This document shows, one piece after another, positions 7,748 to 15,530 of a stretch of 64,000 nucleotides of DNA. Numbering within the stretch: the stretch's first letter is position 1; every line of letters starts with the position of its first letter. Origin of the DNA: an uncultured Clostridia bacterium (GTDB lineage: Bacteria > Bacillota > Clostridia > Christensenellales > Borkfalkiaceae); assembly GCA_949878885.1 (NCBI GenBank), contig CATLBN010000005.1, forward strand, positions 29,514 to 93,513, given 5' to 3'. A program made the position numbers and the translations under genes. The notes beneath the pieces were generated by a model. The model did not search any database. It saw nothing but the letters and a program-made list of their open reading frames with translations, and was not told the origin of the DNA.

Positions 7748-8443
7748 CTATATATTTCCAAATCGCCTTTCACGCGCGGAAAATTCGCGTAAGGCTTTGT
7801 CAAACTCCGCATCGGTAAAATCCGGAAACAACAAATCCGTAAAATACAGTTCGGCATACGCCGACTGATAGGCAAGAAAATTAGAAAGTCTTATTTCTCC
7901 GCCCGTTCTTATAATCAAATCCGGTTCAGGAATGCCGCCCGTATATAAAAGATTTTCAAAACCGTTAAAATCGAGTTTTTTACCGTTTTCTACGGCTATA
8001 TTGCAGGCTCTTAAAATTTCCGAGCGCGCTCCGTAATTAATTGCAAAAACAATCGTAAATTCGGCGTTCTCCGGCGAGGCAGCTTCTCCGTTTTTAAGCA
8101 GATTTTCTATATCTTTTGGCAAGGCGGATAAATCTCCTATAATCTTTACCGCCGCGCCGCGGGACAGAAGTTTTTTAACGTTTGATTTAAAATATTTTCT
8201 GAAAAGATTAAACAATCCGTCCAATTCTTCCTGCGGTCTGGATGCAAGATTTTCGGTAGATAACGCATATACCGTGAGATACTTTATTCCCAATTCTCTT
8301 GCGTGTTCGGCAAGCCCAACCATTCGGTTCATACCCGCATTATGACCGAAAGACCGCGGCATATGCCGCAGTTTAGCCCATCTTCCGTTGCCGTCCATTA
8401 TAAGCCCTACGTGGCGGGGCACAGCTAATCGAGTATCCGTCAA
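7748..8443 (-). CDS. uppS: Isoprenyl transferase (undecaprenyl diphosphate synthase)
   Basis: A 231-residue cis-prenyltransferase. The diphosphate-binding motif DGNGRW is at residues 17-22; RSFGHNAG and, near the C-terminus, DLIIRTGGE are also present. It makes the lipid carrier for cell-wall precursors. The start is TTG, overlapping the frr stop as TTGA. AAGGAG lies 11 bases upstream inside frr, so translation depends on coupling to frr. No ATG precedes the catalytic motif. Confidence 0.94.
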   Translation of the reverse strand: MTDTRLAVPRHVGLIMDGNGRWAKLRHMPRSFGHNAGMNRMVGLAEHARELGIKYLTVYALSTENLASRPQEELDGLFNLFRKYFKSNVKKLLSRGAAVKIIGDLSALPKDIENLLKNGEAASPENAEFTIVFAINYGARSEILRACNIAVENGKKLDFNGFENLLYTGGIPEPDLIIRTGGEIRLSNFLAYQSAYAELYFTDLLFPDFTDAEFDKALREFSARERRFGNI

Positions 8444-9012
8444 ACGGTCATAATCTCCTTTTCTTTGGCGGCAACCGCAACCTCTATTTTGTTTATGCAG
8501 TCCGAAACGTACTTTTCCACTTCTTTTTCGCAGTCTGCAAGTTCGTCTTCGGAAAGCGCTTTATCGTTTTTAAGTTTTTTAAGCGAATCCATTGCGTCGC
8601 GGCGTATATTGCGCACCGCTATTTTTGCGTCTTCGCCCGTCTTTTTAACCTGTTTGCAAAGCTCTTTTCTGCGCTCCTCCGTAAGCTGAGGAAAAACCAA
8701 TCTTATAACTTTGCCGTCGTTGGTGGGAGTTATGCCTATATTGGAAGTTTGCAAAGCCTTTTCTATTGCTTTTAATAAAGAAACGTCCCAAGGCGAAATT
8801 ACAAGGCACCTGCCTTCCTGCACGGAAATACTTGCCGCTTGCGCAACGGGCGTGGGCGCTCCGTAATAATCAATATTTACTTTATCCAAAATGTGCGGGT
8901 TGGCGCGACCGGCGCGCACCGCCGCATACTCGTCTTTAAGCACGCTTACCGTTTTTGTAAGCTTATCGTCAAGCACCAAAATTATTTCTTCTACCTGTTC
9001 GTTGTCAATCAT
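8440..9012 (-). CDS. frr: Ribosome recycling factor
   Basis: A 190-residue protein of normal family length. It splits post-termination ribosomes together with EF-G. The block AVRAGRANPHILDKVNIDYY and the segment LTEERRKELCKQVKK are typical of the three-helix bundle. It lies directly between pyrH and uppS, the conserved order in Bacillota, and its stop overlaps the uppS start. Confidence 0.97.
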   Translation of the reverse strand: MIDNEQVEEIILVLDDKLTKTVSVLKDEYAAVRAGRANPHILDKVNIDYYGAPTPVAQAASISVQEGRCLVISPWDVSLLKAIEKALQTSNIGITPTNDGKVIRLVFPQLTEERRKELCKQVKKTGEDAKIAVRNIRRDAMDSLKKLKNDKALSEDELADCEKEVEKYVSDCINKIEVAVAAKEKEIMTV

Positions 9013-9059
9013 AAAAATCTCCCGCTTAAATTATTGATATTTTTTTATTGTATAATCCG

Positions 9060-9770
9060 TTATTTATTATCTATTATAGTTCCCAAACGTTCACCGCAAA
9101 CCGCCCTTATAATAGAATTCTCCTCGTCAAGCCCAAATGCAAGCACGGGGATATCGTTTTCCATACACATAGTGGCAGCAGTTGTATCCATTGCCTTTAT
9201 TCCGTTGTTTATAATATCTATATATTTTATATGTTCGTATTTTTTAGCGTTTGCGTTAAGTTTGGGGTCGCAATCGTAAATACCGTCTATATTTTTTGCC
9301 ATAAGCAATAAATCCGCCTGAATTTCGCAGGCTCTCTGCGCGGCGGCAGTATCGGTAGAACAATACGGATTACCCGTTCCGCACGCCATTATTACAACCC
9401 TGCCTTTTTCAAAATGGTGCAAAGCCCTCCTTAAAATGTAGGGTTCCGCAACCGAAGTCATAATAAGCGCCGTCTGTACACGGGTTGGAATACCGCGCTG
9501 TTCCAAAGCGTCCATCATTGCCAGAGAATTCATAACGGTAGCCAGCATTCCCATATGGTCTGCAGTGGTTCTGTCCATCTGCTTGCCCTGTCTTCCGCGC
9601 CAGAAATTTCCGCCGCCTATAACCAAAGCAATTTCAACGCCCATATCGTGAATTTCTTTGATCTGCCCCACCACGCGCGATATAACCGCTTCGTCCAAGC
9701 CGTGCCCCATAGGACCGGCAAGCGCCTCGCCTGAAAGTTTTATAAGAACTCTTTTAAATTTGGGTTTCAT
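9060..9770 (-). CDS. pyrH: UMP kinase
   Basis: A 236-residue amino-acid-kinase-fold enzyme that phosphorylates UMP to UDP. The nucleotide loop VLIKLSGEAL is at residues 8-17, and ALVIGGGNFWRG and GTGNPYCSTDTAA are present. The start is ATG 9770 because AGGAG sits 5 bases before it; a reading seven residues longer has no ribosome binding site. First gene of its operon: on its upstream side the expected neighbour tsf is displaced by about 1.3 kb of unrelated regulatory genes. Confidence 0.96.
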   Translation of the reverse strand: MKPKFKRVLIKLSGEALAGPMGHGLDEAVISRVVGQIKEIHDMGVEIALVIGGGNFWRGRQGKQMDRTTADHMGMLATVMNSLAMMDALEQRGIPTRVQTALIMTSVAEPYILRRALHHFEKGRVVIMACGTGNPYCSTDTAAAQRACEIQADLLLMAKNIDGIYDCDPKLNANAKKYEHIKYIDIINNGIKAMDTTAATMCMENDIPVLAFGLDEENSIIRAVCGERLGTIIDNK

Positions 9771-9940
9771 AAAAACTCCTAAGTTTCTCATTCCGATTCA
9801 TTATAACATACCGTCTATTAAATTTCAACAATAAACTTGCAAATTAAAACAAAATTATTATAGTGCGCCGCAATTTGTATAATTTAAAGAATTACCACGG
9901 TTTTACTACATTAAATATTGCTGTATAATGTTTAATAAGC

Positions 9941-9972
9941 AAATTGCCTGCGGCGCACGCCTCAGGCAATTT
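9941..9972 (-). terminator. Terminator overlapping the end of the 9971-10315 gene
   Basis: A perfect 10-bp inverted repeat (9941-9950 with 9963-9972) that overlaps the stop codon. The T-tract downstream on the minus strand is modest (TTTGCTTATT). Confidence 0.6.
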
Positions 9973-10315
9973 AAAAATCGATTTCATTTATTCTTTCCAA
10001 TCTTTGTATTTTCAAATCCACTATAAAAGCAATTAAATTTATACGCTCTAAGGTTTCTATTTCCCTAGGTTTTTCAACCACGCCTTCATAGGCGTTTTTG
10101 AGATATTCGTAATAATAAAGTAATTTATTTAAAAGCGCAAGATATTCGCAGGATGCTTTAAACGCCCCGTCGGCGTTAACTATTTTTTCCTCCGTTACAG
10201 CTATTTTACTCTCTATCTGCCGCCAGCAAACTCTTAAATTCAATATTCTTTTTACCTTTTCGGACTCCGAAATACTTGCGTCGCGGTTAATTCGGTTTAT
10301 CAAAGTTATCAGCAT
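9971..10315 (-). CDS. Hypothetical 114-residue helical protein
   Basis: I do not recognise this family. The protein is rich in Leu, Ile, Glu and Lys and appears almost wholly alpha-helical, with two Leu-rich stretches (around SCEYLALLNKLLYYYEYLKN and near the C-terminus) that could form a coiled coil or bundle. It has no signal peptide or membrane segment. GAGGAAAA precedes the ATG, so the start is sound. It is transcribed divergently from the XRE regulator at 10421 across a promoter bracketed by two identical operators, so it is the probable regulated target. Function unknown. Confidence 0.7.
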   Translation of the reverse strand: MLITLINRINRDASISESEKVKRILNLRVCWRQIESKIAVTEEKIVNADGAFKASCEYLALLNKLLYYYEYLKNAYEGVVEKPREIETLERINLIAFIVDLKIQRLERINEIDF

Positions 10316-10335
10316 AAATTTTCCTCAAACGCATA

Positions 10336-10411
10336 TTGCACCTAAATAAGTGCAATATAATTATAAATTTAATTTATACTACCGTCAAGCGCTTGCACCT
10401 AAATAAGTGCA
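10336..10411. promoter_or_regulatory. Divergent control region with two identical palindromic operators
   Basis: The 19-base sequence TTGCACCTAAATAAGTGCA occurs twice, at 10336-10354 and 10393-10411. Each copy contains TGCAC-N8-GTGCA. Between them lies a minus-strand promoter: -35 TTGACG (10388-10383), 17-bp spacer, -10 TATAAT (10365-10360). Its start site falls in the first operator, and its -35 lies four bases from the second. A weaker plus-strand -10, TATACT (10375-10380), could serve the regulator. The layout suggests repression, and autoregulation, by the protein from 10421. Confidence 0.8.
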
Positions 10412-10420
10412 TTTAAAAGA

Positions 10421-10651
10421 ATGAATAACGAAATAGAAAAACTTATCGGTAAAAATATTAAACGTCTGAGAGAAAACAGCAAAATGACTCAGGAATTGCT
10501 TGCAACCAAATTGCAACTTTTAGGTTGCGATATCACTCGCAGTGCCGTTGCAAAAATAGAAGTAGGTCAGCGGCACATTTACTCCGACGAAATGTATTTA
10601 ATAAAAAAGATTTTAAACGTTACGTTTGAAGACATTTACAAAGGAATTTAA
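10421..10651 (+). CDS. XRE-family helix-turn-helix regulator, probable autorepressor
   Basis: A 76-residue single-domain regulator. The fold is visible as IGKNIKRLRENSKMTQELLA, then a recognition helix around ITRSAVAKIEVGQR. There is no C-terminal sensor domain, so any signal would act through a partner or through protein level. It is divergent from the unknown 114-residue gene and starts ten bases after the second operator, which strongly suggests it binds these sites. Its own ribosome binding site is poor (AAAAGA). Role inferred from position. Confidence 0.85.
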   Translation: MNNEIEKLIGKNIKRLRENSKMTQELLATKLQLLGCDITRSAVAKIEVGQRHIYSDEMYLIKKILNVTFEDIYKGI

Positions 10652-10742
10652 AAGCCAAATCAGCCAATAAGCCCTTTGTGTTTTACATAATGGGTTTTTA
10701 AAATTAATTAACTTAAAGTTTTTTAAAAGTTAGTTTAAGTTT

Positions 10743-10792
10743 ACATCTTTTAGTGATGTATGTAAAGCATTTTTGTGATGTAAAATTCACAA
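10743..10792 (+). promoter_or_regulatory. Palindromic sites upstream of the second islet regulator
   Basis: Two inverted repeats lie within 60 bases of the next gene: ACATC-N7-GATGT (10743-10759) and TTGTGA-N8-TCACAA (10773-10792). Their sequences differ from the operators at 10336-10411, so they probably bind a different protein, perhaps the product of 10803-11024. No convincing -35/-10 pair was found. Confidence 0.5.
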
Positions 10793-10802
10793 TACTACTA
10801 CT

Positions 10803-11024
10803 ATGGAAAATAAACTTAAAAAACAAGTGGGCGAGCGGCTTAAAGAAAGCCGAAAGGCGGCTAATTACACTCAAGCGCAAGTTGCCGAAATTATGAATAT
10901 GACTCAACAGCAATACAGCAGGTTTGAAAACGGAATTTTCGAATTGAATTACGCACAAATAAAAAAGCTGTGTTCGCTTTACGATATTTCCGCAGACTAC
11001 CTGTTTGGGTTAAAAATTTTTTAA
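10803..11024 (+). CDS. Second small XRE-family regulator
   Basis: A 73-residue Cro/C1-type protein with QVGERLKESRKAANYTQAQV, then MTQQQYSRFENG as recognition helix, ending DYLFGLKIF. It is one domain only. The ATG has no Shine-Dalgarno sequence (the bases before it are repeats of TACTAC-like triplets), so initiation is weak or leaderless. It follows the first regulator by about 150 bases on the same strand, in a region with its own palindromes. Confidence 0.82.
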   Translation: MENKLKKQVGERLKESRKAANYTQAQVAEIMNMTQQQYSRFENGIFELNYAQIKKLCSLYDISADYLFGLKIF

Positions 11025-11049
11025 ATTTAATAATATACGTTTAAAATTA

Positions 11050-11084
11050 AAGCGCCCCGTTTACTTTGCGTAAACGGGGCGCTT
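11050..11084. terminator. Bidirectional terminator after tsf
   Basis: A perfect 15-bp stem (11050-11064 with 11070-11084) with a 5-base loop and T-tracts on both sides. It ends the rpsB-tsf mRNA and the plus-strand regulator mRNA. Confidence 0.92.
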
Positions 11085-11104
11085 TTGTATCAACCGAATT
11101 TTAA

Positions 11105-12007
11105 TTATTTCTTCATAGCGTCAATCTGCTTTGCAACTTCGTCTTGCAGATTTTCGCTCTTTTTTTCAAGACCTTCGCCCATTTCAAAACGAACAAATCT
11201 TACAACCTTAAATTTGCCTGCCGTAACCTGAGAAACTTTCTGAGAATCGTCTTTTACAAAAGCCTGCTCCATAAGGCAGTTTTCCGAATAGAATTTGCCC
11301 ATTTTGCCCGCAACGATTTTTTCGAGAATTTCCTTGGGTTTTGAAGCGTTTTTCGGGTCGTTCTGCATTTGAACAAGCATAATTTCCTTTTCTTTGTCCA
11401 AAACTTCCGCAGGAACTTCCTCGGGCACAATATAACCGGGTTTAGCCGCAGCAATCTGCAACGCTACGTCGTGCAACGTTTCTTCAGCGCCGTTTTTAAA
11501 GTCTGCCGCTTCAACCATAACGCCGACTTTACCGCCCATATGAATATAAGTTTCTATTTTTCCCTGTGTTTTATAAACTATAAAACGGCGTATGGAAATT
11601 TTTTCGCCTATAACCGCAGTTTGGTTGCTTATATAATCTTTAACGGTTTCAGAGCCTATTTTGCAGGCGTTTAACGCTTCCACGTCCGCAGGCTGCTGTT
11701 CTGCAATAACCTTTGCAACTTCGTCAACTATTCCGTGGAATTTCTCTCCGCGGGAAACAAAGTCGCTTTCGCAGTTGATTTCAAGCAAAACACCCAATCC
11801 GCATTTGGTGCAAACATATGCGCCAACCGCGCCTTCCGCGGCAATTCTGCCTTCCTTTTTAATTGCTTTTGCAATTCCGCGTTCTCTCAAAAGCTCTGCG
11901 GCTTTCTCCATATTTCCGTCCGCGTCCGTAAGCGCCTTTTTACAATCCAACATACCCGCGCCGCTTTTATCGCGCAGAGTCATAACGTCTTTTGCCGTAA
12001 ATGCCAT
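11105..12007 (-). CDS. tsf: Elongation factor Ts
   Basis: A 300-residue guanine-nucleotide exchange factor for EF-Tu. The N-terminal UBA-like domain has LRDKSGAGMLDCKKAL at about residues 11-26, and the core signature INCESDFVSR is intact. Length is normal. It begins 6 bases after rpsB and has a good ribosome binding site (AGGAGG upstream). The two genes form one transcription unit closed by a strong terminator. Confidence 0.97.
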   Translation of the reverse strand: MAFTAKDVMTLRDKSGAGMLDCKKALTDADGNMEKAAELLRERGIAKAIKKEGRIAAEGAVGAYVCTKCGLGVLLEINCESDFVSRGEKFHGIVDEVAKVIAEQQPADVEALNACKIGSETVKDYISNQTAVIGEKISIRRFIVYKTQGKIETYIHMGGKVGVMVEAADFKNGAEETLHDVALQIAAAKPGYIVPEEVPAEVLDKEKEIMLVQMQNDPKNASKPKEILEKIVAGKMGKFYSENCLMEQAFVKDDSQKVSQVTAGKFKVVRFVRFEMGEGLEKKSENLQDEVAKQIDAMKK

Positions 12008-12013
12008 ATTAAA

Positions 12014-12853
12014 TCAGTCCTCCTTTACTTCCTTGTCGTCCGCAGCTTCCTTCTTTTTTCTAACCGTCTTTTTTACGGGAGCTTCTTCGGCTTTTTCTTC
12101 TTCCGCTGCCGCTACAACTTCTTCTATCGACTCGGGCTCCTCGTCGCCGTAATCGGGAAGCACGGGTGTTTCGCCCTGATTAGCTTCGATAACCGCGTTA
12201 GCGATAACCGAAGAAATAAGTTTAACCGCACGGATAGCGTCGTCGTTGCCGGGGATAACATAATCTATAACGTCGGGGTCGCAGTTGGTATCGGTAATGG
12301 CAACTATGGGGATATTGAGTTTGCGTGCTTCCGCAACCGCAATATCCTCGTTGTGGGGGTCAACAACAAACATAACTCCGGGAAGCTTGTTCATCTCCCT
12401 TATACCGCCGAGGTTTGTCTGCAGCTTATCGAATTCTTCTTTAAGCTTTGCAACTTCTTTTTTGGGCAGAAGGTCGAACTCTCCGCTCTGTTCCATTTTT
12501 TCTATTTTAATCATTCTGTCGATACGCGAACGAATGGTTTTAAAGTTAGTAAGCGTACCGCCGAGCCAACGCGAATTTACATAATACATACCGCAGCGCT
12601 CTGCTTCTTCCTTTACAGCGTCCTGTGCCTGCTTTTTTGTGCCTACGAACAACACGGATTTACCTGCTTTAACAGATTCGCATACAAATTTATACGCTTC
12701 TTCAATCAAATCAACGGTAATCTGCAAATCGATAATATGAATATCGTTGCGCGCCGCATAAATGTACTTAGACATTTTGGGGTTCCATTTTCTTGTTTGG
12801 TGCCCAAAGTGTACTCCCGCTTCGAGCAGCTGTTTCATAGATATAACTGCCAT
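12014..12853 (-). CDS. rpsB: 30S ribosomal protein S2
   Basis: A 279-residue protein. [20 protein letters not shown] is the classic N-terminus, and [12 protein letters not shown] and the [13 protein letters not shown] helix mark the C-terminal part. The last 40-50 residues are an acidic then Lys-rich tail beyond the usual family end. I chose ATG 12853 because CGGAGG lies 7 bases upstream; a version nine residues longer would start over that site. Preceded by a structured leader and a strong promoter. Confidence 0.96.
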   Translation of the reverse strand: MAVISMKQLLEAGVHFGHQTRKWNPKMSKYIYAARNDIHIIDLQITVDLIEEAYKFVCESVKAGKSVLFVGTKKQAQDAVKEEAERCGMYYVNSRWLGGTLTNFKTIRSRIDRMIKIEKMEQSGEFDLLPKKEVAKLKEEFDKLQTNLGGIREMNKLPGVMFVVDPHNEDIAVAEARKLNIPIVAITDTNCDPDVIDYVIPGNDDAIRAVKLISSVIANAVIEANQGETPVLPDYGDEEPESIEEVVAAAEEEKAEEAPVKKTVRKKKEAADDKEVKED

Positions 12854-12875
12854 TTTAATTCCTCCGTTCTGCCTC

Positions 12876-12949
12876 CTCAACGACGCGGCTTTTACGGCGC
12901 GTATAGCGGCATTAAAGATTTTACCGCCACGGAGCGCCCGCCCGTTGAG
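12876..12949 (-). promoter_or_regulatory. Structured rpsB mRNA leader, probable autoregulatory element
   Basis: A 7-bp closing stem (12876-12882 with 12943-12949) encloses two further helices, ACGCG/CGCGT (12883-12887 with 12898-12902) and GCGG/CCGC (12906-12909 with 12924-12927), giving a multi-branch junction just upstream of the rpsB ribosome binding site. Autoregulation by S2 is known in other bacteria; whether this fold is a described class is not known to me. Confidence 0.6.
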
Positions 12950-12971
12950 TGTGAATTTTTATAGCTTTGCT

Positions 12972-13000
12972 ATTTTACCAAACTTTTGTGCCGTTGTAAA
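12972..13000 (-). promoter_or_regulatory. Promoter of rpsB-tsf
   Basis: -35 TTTACA (13000-12995), 17-bp spacer, -10 TAAAAT (12977-12972). The start site near 12965 would place the leader fold at the very 5' end of the mRNA. Confidence 0.75.
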
Positions 13001-13070
13001 GCGCTTTTTATGCTTTTTATAACTTTTTAAATGCCGTTTTTCAATATTACCGTTCAAAAAATATTAAAAA

Positions 13071-13097
13071 CCGCCCTCGGTAATTTTCCGATGGCGG
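13071..13097 (-). terminator. Terminator downstream of icd
   Basis: Stem CCGCC-N2-CGG (13071-13080) pairs with 13088-13097. The minus strand continues into TTTTTAATATT. It closes the transcript that ends with icd. Confidence 0.75.
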
Positions 13098-13113
13098 CAA
13101 GCAGAATGTCAAA

Positions 13114-14319
13114 TTAATAAAATTCCGCTATTTTGCGCAAAAACTCAACCGTGTCAAGCTTTTTGGGCGTAACTCCCTCTTTTTTGAATTGCAAAACCAA
13201 ATCCCCCGTCATAAATCCGCTTTCAATGGTTTTAACGGCAGCTTTTTCAACTTTTTCGGCAAATAAACAAAGCTCTTTATTGCCGTCGATTTCTCCGCGC
13301 TTTTTCAGAGCGCCCGTCCAAGCGAATATAGTTGCAACCGAATTGGTTGAAGTGCTTTCTCCGTTTAAATATTTATAATAATGCCTTGTAACCGTTCCGT
13401 GCGCCGCTTCAAATTCATAACTGCCGTCGGGGGAAACCAAAACCGACGTCATCATTCCCAGCGACCCGTAAGCCGTTGCAACCATATCGCTCATAACGTC
13501 GCCGTCGTAATTTTTACAAACCCAAAGCATACCCCCTTTGCTGCGCATTACCCTTGCCACAACGTCGTCGATAAGAGTGTATAAATAGGTTAAATTGTTT
13601 TTTTCGAATTTGCCGCGGAATTCGCTATCGTAAATTTCGGCAAATATATCTTTGAACCTGCGGTCGTAAATTCTGGAAACCGTATCTTTTGCTCCAAACC
13701 AAACGTCAACTTTTTTATCCAGCGCGTAATTAAAGCAACTGCGTGCAAACGCCGCAACAGACGCGTCGAGGTTATGCGCGCCCTGCACTATACCGCCGTC
13801 TTCAAAACCGCAAATAAGTTTACGCCTAAGTTCGCCGCCGTTTTTGTCCTCTATAACAATATACGCCCGTTCGCCGGCAGCAACTCTGTCTTCGACGGCG
13901 CTGTAAATATCGCCGTAAGCGTGCCTTGCAATAATAATAGGTTTTTCCCAGCCCGGCACGTAAGGCGCAATGCCGTCTACTATAATAGGCGCACGGAATA
14001 CGGTGCCGTCCATAATACGCCTGATAGTACCGTTGGGACTTGCCCAAATTTTTTTAAGATTATATTCAGCAACTCTTTGCGCGTTGGGCGTTATTGTAGC
14101 GCATTTTACGGCAACGCCCAAACGCTTAGCCGCCTCGGCGGCCTCAACGGTAACCCTGTCGTCGGTTGCATCCCTGTTTTTAAGCCCCAAATCGTAATAT
14201 TCGCTTTTTAGCTCAACGTACGGCTCTATAAGAATTTTTTTTATTTCCCGCCAAATAACGCGTGTCATCTCGTCGCCGTCCATTTCAACTAACGGCGTTG
14301 TCATTTTTATTTTATTCAT
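13114..14319 (-). CDS. icd: NADP-dependent isocitrate dehydrogenase, type II (about 400 residues)
   Basis: A 401-residue enzyme that oxidatively decarboxylates isocitrate to 2-oxoglutarate, making NADPH. The substrate loop SPNGTIR is at residues 94-100. The metal-site segment CKNYDGDVMSDM and the cofactor-side AAHGTVTRHYY are intact. The sequence resembles the eukaryote-like homodimeric type II enzyme, not the E. coli type. It follows ddl by 26 bases with AGAGGA before the ATG, and may supply 2-oxoglutarate for glutamate synthesis. Confidence 0.93.
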   Translation of the reverse strand: MNKIKMTTPLVEMDGDEMTRVIWREIKKILIEPYVELKSEYYDLGLKNRDATDDRVTVEAAEAAKRLGVAVKCATITPNAQRVAEYNLKKIWASPNGTIRRIMDGTVFRAPIIVDGIAPYVPGWEKPIIIARHAYGDIYSAVEDRVAAGERAYIVIEDKNGGELRRKLICGFEDGGIVQGAHNLDASVAAFARSCFNYALDKKVDVWFGAKDTVSRIYDRRFKDIFAEIYDSEFRGKFEKNNLTYLYTLIDDVVARVMRSKGGMLWVCKNYDGDVMSDMVATAYGSLGMMTSVLVSPDGSYEFEAAHGTVTRHYYKYLNGESTSTNSVATIFAWTGALKKRGEIDGNKELCLFAEKVEKAAVKTIESGFMTGDLVLQFKKEGVTPKKLDTVEFLRKIAEFY

Positions 14320-14345
14320 AAAAGTCCTCTTTGGTAAATTATAAG

Positions 14346-15443
14346 CTATTTTCTGCCCAACTTACAACCTTTTGAAGACACGTTTTCCAAAATTCCGGTA
14401 GTTAGCAGTTTTTTGTTTTTGTAAAATAAAAAATCTTTTTCCGCTTGATTTAAAACGTCTTTTAATACCCTGTAAAAATCCTTAAATCCCTTTGATAGCA
14501 AATAATAAGACAGCGACCCCGGCACGGTATTGATTTCGCTTAAATAGACCTCGCCTTCGCTTATTATATAATCGAACCTGACAATGCCGCGCATATTGAG
14601 TTTTTGATATACGTTTTGGGTAGTTTGGCGTATTAAACGCGACATATCTTGGGGTATATCCGCAGGAAGCACCGATTTTGCACCGCCTTCGTACTTGTCT
14701 TCAAAACTTAAAATGTCTCCGCTGGATACGGCTTCTTCACACTCGGACGTAATTACTCTGCCGTCCGCAAAATACGCGGCGCAGTTGATTTCGCGCCTGT
14801 TTTCAAAATATTTTTCCACTATGGCGCCTCTGTCGTAAATAAGCGCGCATTCCAAAGCGCTTTGCAGCTGCCGTAAATCGTCGGCTTTTTCAACGCCTAT
14901 GCTGGAACCTAAGTTAACGGGCTTTACTATAACGGGAAAATCTGGCATATTTGGGGGTGTATCCGTTATAGGCGCGTCAATATACACATAATCCGCTGTT
15001 TTAACGCCCAATGCGGAAAGCACTGTTTTGGTAAGATATTTATCCATAAACGCCGCCGATTCAAAAGCGCCGGCGCTTGCAAACGGTATGCCTGCCGCCG
15101 CGCACAAACCTCCAACCGCTCCGCCTTCGCCCCAACCGCCGTGGCAGCAGTTTACGGCTGCGTCTGCTTTAACGTGTTTTTTAACCTTGCCGTGCGAGTT
15201 AAACAAATAAATTCCACCGCAGGCTATTGCGGCTTTACAGGCTTTTTCGTAGCCGCCGCCCTTAAAATTTTCAACGTTTAAAAGTAATTCCCCCGCATAC
15301 ATATCGCCCTTTTGCGATATGTAAACAGGAATAACGTTTTCGCCTCCGCTCTTTAAAACGTTGCACGTCATAGTGCCCGTTATAACCGAAATTTCGTTTT
15401 CGTTGGAAACTCCTCCGAAAATAACCGCCACAGTTCTGCTCAT
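14346..15443 (-). CDS. ddl: D-alanine--D-alanine ligase
   Basis: A 365-residue ATP-grasp enzyme that makes the D-Ala-D-Ala dipeptide added to peptidoglycan precursors by MurF, encoded just upstream. VIFGGVSNENEISVITG starts the protein, VKPVNLGSSIGVEKADD is the ATP-grasp loop, and EINTVPGSLSYYL lies near the C-terminal active site. GGAGGTGA precedes the ATG. A Tyr follows the SLS of the omega-loop region; whether the enzyme prefers D-Ala or D-lactate was not deduced. Confidence 0.94.
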   Translation of the reverse strand: MSRTVAVIFGGVSNENEISVITGTMTCNVLKSGGENVIPVYISQKGDMYAGELLLNVENFKGGGYEKACKAAIACGGIYLFNSHGKVKKHVKADAAVNCCHGGWGEGGAVGGLCAAAGIPFASAGAFESAAFMDKYLTKTVLSALGVKTADYVYIDAPITDTPPNMPDFPVIVKPVNLGSSIGVEKADDLRQLQSALECALIYDRGAIVEKYFENRREINCAAYFADGRVITSECEEAVSSGDILSFEDKYEGGAKSVLPADIPQDMSRLIRQTTQNVYQKLNMRGIVRFDYIISEGEVYLSEINTVPGSLSYYLLSKGFKDFYRVLKDVLNQAEKDFLFYKNKKLLTTGILENVSSKGCKLGRK

Positions 15444-15530
15444 AAAAAAATCACCTCCGCTTTAATTTTCTGCTTTGGTGATTCAAAATTAATTCTTTGG
15501 TTTTGCGCACAGGCGCGTCATTTTATTACA

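Noticed and set aside
9792..9940. Possible small RNA or attachment site between pyrH and the unknown gene
   Set aside because: No promoter-terminator pair or direct repeats bounding the islet could be found.
11735..12964. A plus-strand ORF of about 409 codons
   Set aside because: It lies antisense to rpsB and tsf, is rich in Phe, Asn and Cys as expected from reversed codons, and has no ribosome binding site; rpsB and tsf are certain.
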